Positions 46,458-57,228 of a stretch of 64,000 bases of DNA are shown here, one piece after another. Below the pieces are notes generated by a model. That model worked only from the letters and a program-made list of their open reading frames with translations. It did no database searches and was not told where the DNA came from. Made by a program: the position numbers and the translations under genes. Source of the stretch: Whalleya microplaca (lineage: Eukaryota > Ascomycota > Sordariomycetes > Xylariales > Xylariaceae); contig MU385720.1 in assembly GCA_022497155.1 (NCBI GenBank), forward strand, positions 744,001 to 808,000. The letters are read 5' to 3'. Positions within the stretch are counted from its first letter, which is position 1. Every line of letters begins with the position of its first letter.

Positions 46458-48050
46458 ATGGAGCAACCGCCAGAACAGATACAGTCTGACCTAGATAGCT
46501 TTAGAGAACAATGGCGTGCAGAAGTGTCAGCTCGTTCAAGAAATCCTGCTGCCTCACAGCAGCGGAACTCATTCCAAACTCAAGCAGGATCTTCTATACC
46601 TAGCAGGCCTCCTCGTGACGTCCCACATACGAAGACAGCTTTGAAAGCCAGTCACCAATTGAATGATGACGATGATGACGATGGCTATGTCCAAGCACAG
46701 TCCTTTGACGACATAGAGCCGGGCAAAGCTCGAGGCGGACAAAGGCTCGATGGACAAGATGTCATTGCTAAGGGCAAGGAACAAGAGCCACATACCGCTC
46801 TTGAGTTCTATGAGAAAGCCGTGGAGAGGGAGACTACGGGGAAGCTTGGAGACAGTCTCCAACTTTACAGAAAGGCATTCCGGATGGATGACAATGTCGA
46901 TCAGTCCTACCGGACTAAGCACTTCCCAGGTCGATGGGCAAAACCTACACAGGTCAATCCGTCAAACGCGCCTGTCACGGTTCCCAATACCGCCCACCAC
47001 TCCCTAGAAGGACCCACATTGTCACTACCGGATCTCATCGCCAGCTTCGCCAGTCTCACCATCGAGGGCGCGCCCCCTGAATGCGAAGGCACGGATGCGC
47101 CCCCCTGTCCAATTGCCTCACTACCCGACGAAATCCTAGTCCACATCCTCCGCGACGTAGCCGTAGCCGACGTCGGCGACTTCGTCCGCCTCGCCCAAGT
47201 CTGCAAGCGGCTGGCCTACCTCATCGCGACCGAGGACCAGATCTGGCGGCGCATCTGTCTAGGCTCCGAGTTCGGGTTCGGGAGCATGCACTACTCATGG
47301 CAGCGGGGCCTCCTCTGGGAGCCCCTCCCCGCCGAGGATGGCGACATCCTCACGACGGAGACGACGGAGGAAGAGCGCGCGCTCCAGCTCCAAGCCTCGA
47401 AGCGCGCGACGACGGTCGCGCTGCTGCACAGCCTGTACGCCTCCTCGTGGCAGACGATGTTCCGGCGGCGCCCGCGCGTGCGCTTCAACGGCGTCTACAT
47501 CAGCACCGTGAACTACATCCGCGCCGGGCAGGCCTCGACCCACCAGGTCGCCTGGAACAGCCCCGTCCACATCGTCACCTACTACCGGTACCTGCGCTTC
47601 TTCCGCGACGGCACCGCCCTCAGCCTCGTCACCACCGACGAGCCCGCGCTCGTCGTCCATGCCCTCACGCGCGACTCCACCACTCTCCCCACCACACAAC
47701 CACAACTGCACACAGGCAGTACGGGTAGTGATGGTGGGGGAGGAGGGGCGCCCCTCCGCGGGCGCTGGCGCCTGTCGTCCGCGCCGGATCACGCGGAGGA
47801 CACGGATCTCGCGGACGTGGAGGGCGATCTGTACGTCGAGACCGAGGGCGTGCGGCCCAAGTACATGTACCGGATGGAGCTTTCGTTCCGGAGCGCCGGC
47901 GGTAAGAAGGCCGGGGCCCGCAACAATAAGTTGGTCTGGAAGGGGTTCTGGAGCTACAACAAGCTGACGGATGACTGGGCCGCGTTCGCGCTCAGGCACG
48001 ATAAGCCGTTTTTCTTCAGCAGGGTCAAGAGCTATGGCAATGGTGAGTAG
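46458..48050 (+). CDS. HRT3: F-box protein of the FBXO9/Hrt3/Pof7 family
   Basis: Substrate adaptor for an SCF ubiquitin ligase. Single exon, 530 aa. The N-terminus LDSFREQWRAEVSARS matches the family start. A TPR/MIT-like helical hairpin lies at about residues 112-145 (ALEFYEKAVERE, SLQLYRKAFRMD). The F-box is at about 216-265 (SLPDEILVHILRDV ... QIWRRIC). The C-terminal Hrt3 domain includes RPRVRFNGVYISTVNYIR, YYRYLRFFRDG and the ending LVWKGFWSYNKLTDDWAAF. A Thr/Gly-rich loop (about 410-430) is a low-complexity insert. The start is the first ATG after the promoter. Confidence 0.92.
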   Translation: MEQPPEQIQSDLDSFREQWRAEVSARSRNPAASQQRNSFQTQAGSSIPSRPPRDVPHTKTALKASHQLNDDDDDDGYVQAQSFDDIEPGKARGGQRLDGQDVIAKGKEQEPHTALEFYEKAVERETTGKLGDSLQLYRKAFRMDDNVDQSYRTKHFPGRWAKPTQVNPSNAPVTVPNTAHHSLEGPTLSLPDLIASFASLTIEGAPPECEGTDAPPCPIASLPDEILVHILRDVAVADVGDFVRLAQVCKRLAYLIATEDQIWRRICLGSEFGFGSMHYSWQRGLLWEPLPAEDGDILTTETTEEERALQLQASKRATTVALLHSLYASSWQTMFRRRPRVRFNGVYISTVNYIRAGQASTHQVAWNSPVHIVTYYRYLRFFRDGTALSLVTTDEPALVVHALTRDSTTLPTTQPQLHTGSTGSDGGGGGAPLRGRWRLSSAPDHAEDTDLADVEGDLYVETEGVRPKYMYRMELSFRSAGGKKAGARNNKLVWKGFWSYNKLTDDWAAFALRHDKPFFFSRVKSYGNGE

Positions 48051-48685
48051 GTTAGTGAATAGATAGGTAGGTCATGTGCTTTTTAGCTGTCGCTAAGGGG
48101 AATTGGGGGTGTGTGGGAGGTGAAGGCTATGGGAGGTGGTGGTGGTGGTAGCTACATAGGTCATGATGATGATGATGATGATGAGTACGCATATTTATGA
48201 TATTGCACAGCATAGGTAGCATTAGGCGTAAATCCCAGTCGAGATTGGAGTTCTTTTGACTATTTTCTGATGTCTATCTTTTGCCTTTTCCTGGTGTCTA
48301 TCTTCCGCCGTTTTTGGTGTCTATCTTCCGCCCTTTTCACGTGTCATCAGTAACACATGACAGCATCTCGGTGAAAATGCAACGCAGAGGGTTTCCGGGG
48401 TCTGACTCCCCCAGCCGTGTATATCAGCCAGCAACCCATTTCGAAATCCACCGATATATTTGCTGCAAATCCAGTCCCGAATCAAGTGCTTTCATAATGC
48501 TCATGTGCATGCAGGACCTTTCACCTCCCTGTCCCTCCATAACCCAACGCCAAACCGGGAAAGCTAGTTCAGCCAACTCGTCCTTTCTAAACCGTCCCAT
48601 CACCACCATCACCATCGCCACCCATATAGCGAGACCTTAAGCATAATTCCAGATTAGCCACGAAAGCCCCGAGCTTTGCTCTATG
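48051..48685. other. Convergent spacer with GGT and GAT microsatellites
   Basis: 3' flanks of HRT3 and of the coiled-coil gene. GGTGGTGGTGGTGG lies near 48138 and a GAT triplet run at about 48164-48185. Three near-identical TGTCTATCTTCCGCC-like segments occur around 48270-48335. No gene is seen. Confidence 0.5.
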
Positions 48686-49780
48686 CTAGTCTCGGGGTAC
48701 ACCACGAGCCTTGAAATACAGTCTCTCATTATATGTCGGCGGGCGACTGGTTCTGCGCTGCGGCCGCTGCGAGCTGGTTAGCGCATCCTGCGAGCATTTC
48801 ATCGCGTCCACAATCGGGGGCGTGGGCACCGTGGACGTAGGCACTTTGGGCGTAGGCGATCCCCGTTCACTGCTGCTGATTGGGCCGATTGAGCGTCTGC
48901 GGGAAATCTCGGGGTCTAGCTTACGTGGAAGACGGCTCGGGATCTCCTCTTCGAAGTTACCGCTCGAGGAGGCCACTGTGGCTTGCGACCTCTGAGACTC
49001 TTGCGCGCTGGGCACTGGGAGAATCGAGGGTCCGTCGCGCACATCGTTGGCAGTACTGTCATCGTTGTCGTCGTCGTCGTCGTCATCGTCGTCGATGAGG
49101 ACAAACTTTCGCTTGAGTCCGCGACGCGCCGCTGTGTGAGTTTGGTGCATTAGTGGATAGAAACGTGGATAGGGATAGGGGAGAAGATGAGGCTAGGCGG
49201 TGAGAATTGCTAGTAACTCACGTTTTTGCGGTGTCAGCGCCATGACCATCCGGTGCGTTAGTGCTTCGGGATGCTTGGGTCGGATTGCATCTTCCATGGT
49301 ATCCTCCTCAGAATCTTCCTTGACGGAGCCGAGTATAGGCGAACCGGCTCGAGAGAGAGCCGCCGGAAGCACCTCGTGGTTGTCGGCGGAGGGCTGAGGG
49401 CTAGATGCAGAGAGAGACTGCGGGTCTATCTGGTCTAGGTATTCCGCAAGTACGCGTCTACTCGAACGAAGCAGGGCAGCCGCGAGGTCTCCGTCGGGGG
49501 AGATGTCCTTGCCAGACTTGATTTTCTGTAGTTCTTTCTCCTCCCGGGCAAGCGCCTGACTCAATTTGTTTAGTCTTCCTTCGACGTGTGTCTTAACGGC
49601 ATCAAGTCTCTCACGGAGACGCTCCTCGTGTTGTCTCTGCGTCTCAATGACGAGGTCTCGTACTGCGAAGGCCATCTGTTCCTTGCCGGTCTTTCGGATC
49701 ATTTCCTCCAAGACCTTTTTCTTGTGGCTTATCGTGTCTGAGATGGTATCTACGATGAGTTTAGTCGCGTCGGACGCCAT
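48686..49780 (-). CDS. Uncharacterised coiled-coil protein with acidic run
   Basis: I do not recognise a named family. Exons complement(48686-49131, 49222-49780), 334 aa, with a 90-bp intron (donor GTGAGT, acceptor CACAG). Residues about 15-95 are strongly helical and charged (KKKVLEEMIRKTGKEQ, QRQHEERLRERLDAVK, LSQALAREEKELQKIK), so a coiled coil is likely. The middle is Ser/Asp/Glu-rich. Exon 2 opens with a basic ARRGLKRKF stretch immediately followed by a run of nine Asp, then a disordered Ser/Pro region with SP sites and a basic end (RPQRRTSRPP). The basic patches look nuclear. It could be a chromatin or kinetochore-associated factor, but that is only a guess from composition. Confidence 0.7.
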
Positions 49781-50885
49781 AGCTAGGTAAGTGCTGAGGG
49801 AGGCAATGGAAAGAACGAGGGAAGGGACGACAGAGTCGACAGAGCCGACAGACTGTGAGAGTATGGGCAGTTATTGAGAATGATTGGAATCTTCGGATTC
49901 CAACGACATAGCCCAAATAGGGCAAGGCAACATTGAAGTTGAGGAGTTGCTTGATGACGTGTGGATCGGAAGTACAGAAGGGGACGTATTGAGACGCGCT
50001 GTCCTCGGAAAAACCCTTTATGTTTAGCAGCTTGGGTACCTTCCTGTTCAATACCTACAAGACCAGCATCAAGTCAAGTAAGGAAGCGACCCTCTTTAAG
50101 ATAGGTAAGGAAGCGACGCCTTTGAGATGGGTAAGGAAGCGACCCCCTTTTGTGATAAGTAAGGAACGACCAGTGTAAGTTATCGCTTATCTGATGTTCT
50201 GTATACTTACATGTAGGTAGGTAGTACAAAGCACTGGTAGCTTCATCACTCTGGCTTCTTTCAAGATGTATCTATCATGTGTATCAACCATAGTTAATAA
50301 TCTCACGCCTACCAAGTATATTGTAAAGGCTAATATAGTGACTTATCAAGCACATTTGTTTCTGAACTTCAATGCTTTTCTGTACACACATGTATTATCA
50401 AGATTGGTACGTGATGTAATTAGCGTCTATGGAGTATCAGCACATTCTCAGATGACTAGGTGACACTAAGGTATTGACATCTACATTGAAATTGCACTGC
50501 TGTTCAGATGAAGAATGAGCCCACATCTTGTCATTGTTGTGTTTATCCCTGAAGACTCTATGACTAGCTCTATCTCATCTCAAAATACGTAATATCCTTT
50601 CGTATTAAATCGTTTAACTGATATGTTTTCGCTAGTATATACCATGTTACGTAGTTACTCAAAGTGCCCAATCGGATAAGCGCTCATGAGGTGAGATAGG
50701 GGTCAACCACGGCCATCCAGAGGGTGCCAAGGCCAAGCAACAGCCAAATACACACTACCTTATGAATTAAAGACATATCTATTAACTATCTCAAGGCATG
50801 CATTATCGTGGTGACCCGGGAAATCTCGAGACAAGAGACTTGCATAAACAGCTTTCTGTATTTTGGTTTATGTGAAGTGGTCATA
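49781..50885. other. Spacer with 27-bp minisatellite
   Basis: Upstream of the coiled-coil gene and 3' of the MetE-like gene. It contains the GTAAGGAAGCGAC repeat listed separately and then AT-rich DNA. From here rightward the AT content rises. Confidence 0.5.
50076..50172. repeat. Four-copy ~27-bp minisatellite
   Basis: GTAAGGAAGCGAC recurs at 50078, 50105 and 50131, with a shorter fourth copy at 50159 (spacings 27, 26 and 28). The units are separated by variable C/T-rich linkers. Confidence 0.8.
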
Positions 50886-52235
50886 TCACAATACCTTCCA
50901 GGCATCCTGCGCGATGTCCCTCACAAGTTCCAACTTCTCCCACATCCTTGCCATAGTAACGCCCTTGCCGCCGGCCAAACTGCTGCTGCTGAAGCCACAC
51001 TGCGGGCTGAGAGCGAGGCAATCCAATGCCTCCTCCGTGCTGATTTGTTGCGAAGCAGCAATTACTTTAGCTGCCATGTGGATTCTGGATTTGATGGCTT
51101 CCTTGTCTTCCAGCTCAGGCGTCTTCGTTGAGATGAGGCCTAAGACGACATTCTTGCCCTTGGGAAGGAACCTCAACGGCTCGAACCCGCCCGCCCTCTC
51201 GAGATCATCGAACTCCAGAAAATATGTCTGATAGTCTGTTTCGTTGAACAACTTATAGGCGATCTTTTCGTACGAGCCGGAAACCCAGTGCGTCGAACCC
51301 GACATATTTCCGCGACATAAATGCATGCCGACATGCAAATCCGCGGGCTTATTTGCGAGAAGTTGGTTATGAGTCCGCGTGTATAGATCTAGCAGCTGTT
51401 CCGTATCGGTGCCATCTTTCTGACATCCGCCGAGGAACTGGGATGAGCAGAAATATGTCAAGTGGGGATCATCCACCTGGATGTTGCGAAGACCTGCGTC
51501 ATAAAGCGTCTGAAGCTCAGCGGCGTAGCACTTAGCTAAGTCGCTGAAGTACTCTTCATCTGAAGTATATCCCGATTCGGAAGTCCACGCTGTTCCTGGC
51601 TTCAGTTGGATGTGCTGGTAGTTTGGTGCAGGGATAGTGAATTTGGCTTCTGCCCGTAGTGCTTCAGGGAGGCTGTCTCGAAGTTCGAGCCATTCGGACA
51701 AATAGGGCGATTCTTTATTCTGAATCTTTCCCGTGCACTGCAATATTTGAGATCAGTAATCTCGAGGCACTAAGCATTTTTATTTATTTACGAGATTATA
51801 TTGTTGAGATTGTACCCCCTGGGTAGCTCCGTAGGATATAAAGAAATTGCATAGCAAGTAAGCTCAAAATATTCTTACTATCACTGCCGCACGAGTCGTT
51901 GCTCCAAGCTTTGCAAGACCCGTAGTGGTTGGGAAGTCGGTACGAAAAGCATCTGGGATCGGAAGATCTGGTCTGGCCTCGAAACCAGATAGCTTTTCAA
52001 AGAAGCCCCCGTAGTAGATGTGCCGTGCATACTCTCCATCCGTGATGGGCCTAATGCCTTTCTCTAGTTGTATTTGAACGACGTCCTTGATTGCCCGAGC
52101 TTCCGCATCTTTCACAGATTGTGGTACCTCGAGCGAATACATCTGAGATGGTGAAGAAAGACTAGAGCGAGCATCTAGGAGCGCCTGGGGCCGCAATAGA
52201 CTCCCAATGTGATCAGCTCTGAAAGGTGGCGCCAT
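50886..52235 (-). CDS. MetE C-terminal-like zinc methyltransferase family protein
   Basis: Member of the cobalamin-independent methionine synthase (UROD/MetE-like) superfamily, the short form found in many fungi and bacteria (YxjG-like). It presumably transfers a methyl group to a thiol, but the substrate is unknown. Exons complement(50886-51737, 51879-52235), 402 aa, one 141-bp intron, phase 0. The N-terminus RADHIGSLLRPQALLDAR is the family start. Zinc ligands expected from MetE are visible: His and Cys in MHLCRGN, Glu in FLEFDD and the late Cys in LSPQCGFSSS. IQVDDPHLTYF and LGLISTKTPELEDKE are further family motifs. It lacks the N-terminal MetE half. Divergent from the enoyl reductase across 1.4 kb. 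Confidence 0.85.
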
Positions 52236-53680
52236 ACTGAACTATGCTTTTCCTGACAGAATTGAGATCTTGTGATGTCTTCGTACCTTGTCTTGCTTCT
52301 AAAGGTAAATGCGGATATCACGGAGCGGGGCTTGCTAGAAACGATCTCTCCTCGAGACTGGTGTAATTACTCCGCATCCAGGGCCAATGACTTGCTATAA
52401 TCTAGTGTCACATGTAACTTATCCCCAGGTTCTTGGTTATTTCTCAATTATATACATTTCGATTTCACAGTAAAATTGAGTCACTCTCTATTACTCATGT
52501 CAGAATTTCGCATATATAATGACTGCGCTTTGATCTATCATCTCCATCTGAAAGCAACATAATCCTCAATTTGACTCTTGTTTTTACACATCGTATGGTT
52601 TGAAACAATACGACAAGGTCGATTGACAGACTGGACCTGCTATGATTTTGTAATATATACTGTGAGTACTCTAGAGTTGCGTGATTCGAAAAGCCTCCAA
52701 CTCCCTAGGTATGCATCTTTCGAGGCTGAAGGTTTGTAGTGTAACACAAACATCCTTGTATAATAATTCATCACAGGCCTTCACATAAATAGCAAAGTTG
52801 GATATGATTTGATTTGGGTTCATTATATGCATACCTGATTGCTCCTTTGAATTGTTACTTCAGTGAAGCTCTATAAATATTTTGTAAATAAGCTGGCATA
52901 ACATGAATACAATTTAAAGCGAAGTGTAGAGTTAGGTTATCATAAGTGTGCGCACCTGAAGCCCTCTCGCGAGGTAATTGAAGACTGCTATTAACCTTTT
53001 CGAGTGTATATTTAACAAGTCCATTAAGTCGCTATTACATTCTGTATGTGAGGTGAAACACATTTTATGCTTGATTTTATGTTCCTTGTCCTACTTACCA
53101 ACTAACTAGTTTACGGATGTAGGTGCTATCTACTATATTGCGCGGACATTACCAGTTCCCTAACGCCGAATATCTAACATTCAAACGGAAGTAAAGTGGA
53201 GTTGGGTACGGGATGAGATTTTCACTAAGTAACCGGAATTTGTAAGCAGACGTGAAGATCACCGGCAACATAACATATTTACCCAATTACTACGGCGTCG
53301 GGCGGCTATATTATAACTCTGTCTTACACTGTTGGTCACCAAATCTAGCTGTGTAGATGAGACTTTAGATAGATGTATGTGAAAATAAGGCCCTACTAGC
53401 ACGATCAACATTACAGGGGTATAGTTTCGCACTTAATAGGCAACTTAATTGAACTTTAAGACATTGTGAGGTAAAACGGACCACTTGTGCTGCATAGCGT
53501 TTGTCAGCAGAAGGATCCCCGATTTTTCGGCTATCTGATTTCAAATCACGTCACACAAATATAGACTGACGATTTGTTGCAGTGTAGATATAACAAGGAA
53601 TGCTTGATCTAGGCAAGTAACCGCAAGTTCCGAAAACCATAACCTCGCTCAACACCAAAACTCCTAGCTCTTTCGAAATA
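52236..53680. promoter_or_regulatory. AT-rich divergent region, MetE-like/enoyl reductase
   Basis: 1.4 kb rich in TA steps, with no ORF above chance. It should hold both promoters. Confidence 0.5.
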
Positions 53681-54862
53681 ATGTCTTCTCATCAAAAAGC
53701 CATCATAATACAGGCCGAAGGGGTCGCATCGGTAGTTCCTGATGCTCCGATCCCCAACATTCGTCCAGGCTATGTCAAGGTCAAGACGGTCGCTGTAGCT
53801 CTAAACCCAACTGATTGGAAGCATATTGACAAATATGGAAATCCCGGCTCCTTAGTTGGGTGTGACTATGCGGGTATTGTCGAGGAGGTCGGTCCCAATG
53901 TTACCAAGGGGATTCAAGTCGGCGACAAGATTGCTGGTTTCGCCCATGGCGGTAAGTCTCTCAGTGAAATACTAAACTTCCTATTTTTCCTAATCTTTGA
54001 TTTTGATTTTATTCCTCTTGTGAAAAGGGGGACAAATAATGGTGTGAGCCCAACGAACAACCAGGGGCTAACTAGCATGATGTCAGCAAATTCAAACAAC
54101 CATGAAGACGGCGCCTTCGCTGAGCACATCGTGGTTAACCCTCATATTGCGTTCAAAGTGCCCGACGCGATCTCATTAGAGGAAGCCTCGACACTCGGCG
54201 TTGGGGTCACTACAGTCGGCCAAGGACTCTACCAGTCTCTCGGTCTCCCTTGGCCCAATGCACCGGCCGAGAAGCCATTTCCAATTCTCATCTACGGTGG
54301 CAGCACCGCAACCGGCACGCTCGCCATCCAGTTTGCGAAGCTGTCTGGCCTGGAAGTCATCACGACCTGCTCGCCACACAACTTCGACCTCGTGAAGAGC
54401 CTCGGTGCGGATGTCGTCTTCGACTACAAGTCTCCCACCGTAGGAGCTGACATCCGCAAGGCCACTAAGGACCAACTCGCCCACGTATTTGACTGCGTCT
54501 CGGAAGGTTCGTCGCCCGCTATTGCAAACGAGGCCATTGGCTCCAAGGGCGGCAAGTATAGCACTCTTCTCTTCACTGAAGACCTTCCTCGCGAGGACGT
54601 TGTCACTGCCAGGACTCTGGGATATATAGCCATCGGCGAACCATTTAATAAATTTGGCGTAGAGTGGCCTCGTGATCCCGCAAGTGTCGAATTTTCCACC
54701 AAATTTGCCAGCCTCACCGAAGAACTCTTGGCCCAGGGTAAGATCAAGCCGCACCCGGCCGATGTCCGCGAGGGAGGCCTAGAGGGAGTACTTGCTGGTA
54801 TAGACGATTTGAGGCAGGGCAGGGTGAGCGGCAAGAAGCTGGTCTATAGGGTTGGAAGTTAG
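53681..54862 (+). CDS. toxD-like zinc-binding dehydrogenase / enoyl reductase
   Basis: MDR-superfamily oxidoreductase of the fungal toxD/trans-enoyl-reductase type, NADPH-dependent. Such enzymes often work with polyketide synthases, but many are stand-alone. I propose exons 53681-53951 and 54087-54862, 348 aa, the usual size. The 135-bp intron has donor GTAAGT, branch GCTAAC and acceptor GTCAG; it is a multiple of three without a stop, so a naive call gives 393 aa with a 45-residue Phe/Asn-rich insert between AHG and EDGAFAEH that the family lacks. Landmarks are ALNPTDWKHID, GCDYAGIVEEVG, the nucleotide-binding IYGGSTATGTLAIQFAKLSG and C-terminal GKKLVYRVG. The catalytic-zinc Cys of classic alcohol dehydrogenases is not evident, as is usual here. 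The neighbouring P450 is broken. Confidence 0.87.
   Translation: MSSHQKAIIIQAEGVASVVPDAPIPNIRPGYVKVKTVAVALNPTDWKHIDKYGNPGSLVGCDYAGIVEEVGPNVTKGIQVGDKIAGFAHGGKSLSEILNFLFFLIFDFDFIPLVKRGTNNGVSPTNNQGLTSMMSANSNNHEDGAFAEHIVVNPHIAFKVPDAISLEEASTLGVGVTTVGQGLYQSLGLPWPNAPAEKPFPILIYGGSTATGTLAIQFAKLSGLEVITTCSPHNFDLVKSLGADVVFDYKSPTVGADIRKATKDQLAHVFDCVSEGSSPAIANEAIGSKGGKYSTLLFTEDLPREDVVTARTLGYIAIGEPFNKFGVEWPRDPASVEFSTKFASLTEELLAQGKIKPHPADVREGGLEGVLAGIDDLRQGRVSGKKLVYRVGS
53952..54086 (+). other. In-frame (3n) intron of the enoyl reductase
   Basis: GTAAGT donor, GGCTAAC branch 16-20 bases before the GTCAG acceptor, 135 bp, no in-frame stop. Spliced product reads AHGANSNNHEDGAFAEH, matching relatives. Retention would yield a protein with a 45-residue insertion. 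Confidence 0.8.
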
Positions 54863-55692
54863 GAGAGTGGACCTAGGATACTGCTCGTTGATAAATCTTT
54901 TAGCTTACAGGGAATAAACACATATAAAATACTTGAATTACTATGTAACCACTTATCAGTGATAACATATGATCACTTTAAGCTTACTAAATAAAGTGTA
55001 CATGTCTCCCTTCTTCGCCAGAAGAAATACAAATGAATAGGCAAAGAATATAAGAGAAGAAGTAAACAATGGCCCATTATGAAATAAAGACAATATTGGA
55101 TTCGGGTCCTAGGGATTTAGCTAAGAAAATACTAAGTTGAGCCTGCCTGTCCAAACACTATGGAATTAGTTGTTCTTATTATGGAATGAGGTCGAGTTGA
55201 TTATATGGGGTGGTTGGTTGGACGGTAGCGGTGATTTCGGTTAGGACACCCATAGTATACGATAAAGTCTGAAACCATTCCTTGTATATAGATTCCGAGT
55301 TCAAAATTAATAAGTACTCTCTTTCCCATGCTGTCCTATTTGCGTGCTAGCCGATTCCTGATGAGATGATGTAGATGGTGTCGGAATAGGGGTGGCTAAT
55401 CCAGGTGACTGGTATATGCTTCACACCCTGTGGCTGTATATATTGGGGCTCTGTCCTCAAGAGCTCTAGTGATGATACTTCACTATGATATCTATAGCCT
55501 GCGTTGATTTCATCAGATGGAATATCATCTACGAATCTTTCAACCTTGGCAGCCCTGGGAGACCAATCTTATAACAAGAGATTCAATTTGATTCAATCGA
55601 TAAGTGACAATGAACATGAGTGTGAATGACAAACTTGAATAGAAATATCCTGAAGCTAACTAATATCTGACTCTGGTGTAGCTCAGTAAGTA
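54863..55692. other. Convergent AT-rich spacer
   Basis: 3' flanks of the enoyl reductase and the P450 pseudogene. No ORF or repeat of note. Confidence 0.5.
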
Positions 55693-57228
55693 CTAGATTA
55701 ATTGGACCGCCACCTTGCACCCATTTGCGCTCTTGCATGTCATCTTCAATTCTCCTTTCCAATCCTTACTGTCCCTACTATCTAGCTTCTCGATTGCTCG
55801 GGCGAGTCGGGCGAGAACGTATGATGCTTCTATCATCGCTTTCTGCTGTCCCAAACACGCCCGATTACCTCCACCAAATCCTAGAAATTCCCATTGCGCC
55901 GGCTTAATCGAGTTCCAGCGCTCGGGTCTAAACGACTCAACGTCATATCCAAAAACTCTAGGGTCGCGGTGGAGTGTGTAGTATCCCATCACAACCATTG
56001 AACCCTTCGGAATGAACATAGGAAGGTCATGGTTACGGCCTCCTCCAACTGGAAGCTTGGTGTCCCGTAATGCGATACGTCCAAGAATAGGGAAGATTGG
56101 GTGAAGGCGCAAAGCTAGTAAGATGGTTAGTGAATGTGTATCTGCCAAGGAATTTTAGCTCTTACTCTCTTGCAGTATGTTCTCGATCAACTTGGAATCC
56201 AGAAGGTTCTCGGCCGAAAGGGCATTTTCAGTTTTTCCGGCAAACTCGGTGCGGAGTTGTTCCCAATACTTGGGATGTCGCGCCAGTAGAAACAACGCAT
56301 TCGTAAGGAGCTCAGATGTGGTATCCTGCGCTGCCATCATAGCCTGAATCACTTGGCTTCGGATGAAGTCTGAATTGTCAGTTTGGACTGAAAGTACTTG
56401 GATCAGACTTTTATTCTTCTGAGAATCCCCCTCTGCAAATGCCTGGTTGATATAGTAATCCAAATATCCATGTGCCTTGGCGCACGTATTGATATAATTT
56501 TTCTGTGGCAGGAGATTCCACGCTCGACCAAGTATGACTCTAAACATGCTATAGACAAGCGCATCATGGAAGGATTTGACAAATTCATCTGCCGTAAGAG
56601 GTGCACCAGATGACTGTTCAGATGGATGGATCCCTAGCACAAAATGCAGAGCTGAATTTAGAAACTGCAAGGCATCCTCAGTGTGTGAGAGACTCATTAT
56701 ACACATATTGACTAACCATAACATACAGCAGAGGCTGTAAATCGACAGTCGAGCCATCTTTTGGCAATTGTTTTAAGAGTGTATCAACTTCCTCTTTCAG
56801 TATGCTCAGGTCACGGATATTGCTCAGATCGAACGACGGCTTTAGTAATTTCCGAGAGTGTCTCCAAGTATCGCCGTCTGTGGTGATGAATCCACGCCCA
56901 CAGAAATATTCCATTCCAGGAAGTCTTTCGAATGATTGATGGCCCGAAGGTTCTCTGGGGCAACTGTACATATTGTAGGGAGGCTGGCCCAAGAGCGAAC
57001 TTGGTATGTATCTTCATATCATTGATGTAAGTTATAAAGGAACGGGATATCCATGTACATCCTCATCTGGAAATCGAACCCGGTGACTGGCTCTTTGGAC
57101 AAATGCATAACTGCCTGTTCGCATCCATGGCTGTGCACTAATGCTCTTCTCTGACTTTGGCGCCGAAACAGAAACAAAGCGAAAACAACGAGCCCTAAAA
57201 GTCCAGAGTTGATCTTGTAGCCCATCAT
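55693..57228 (-). pseudogene. CYP52-type cytochrome P450, broken
   Basis: Remnant of a CYP52-like membrane P450 (family members hydroxylate alkanes and fatty acids). The N-terminus has a membrane anchor (LLGLVVFALFLF). Much is intact: TTDGDTWRHSRKLLKPSFD (C-helix), I-helix MMAAQDTTSELLTNALF, ExxR as ETLRLHP across a correctly spliced 51-bp intron (56115-56165), FRPERW and the heme loop FGGGNRACLGQQ. A 52-bp intron at 56665-56716 also splices in frame. Two lesions break it: a TGA at 57019-57021 between LYNLHQ and YEDTYQVRS, where Arg/Lys is expected, and a frameshift with loss of a few residues at about 56915-56930, between NLRAINHSKDF and GMEYFCGRGF. No intron explains either. The breaks look recent because the rest of the frame is open. 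Confidence 0.8.

Noticed and set aside
50076..50172. CRISPR-like short repeat array
   Set aside because: Four diverged units with 13-bp cores in a eukaryotic genome and no uniform spacers; a minisatellite.
53952..54086. Genuine 45-residue insertion in the enoyl reductase
   Set aside because: The DNA carries donor, branch and acceptor signals, and removing it gives the normal family length.
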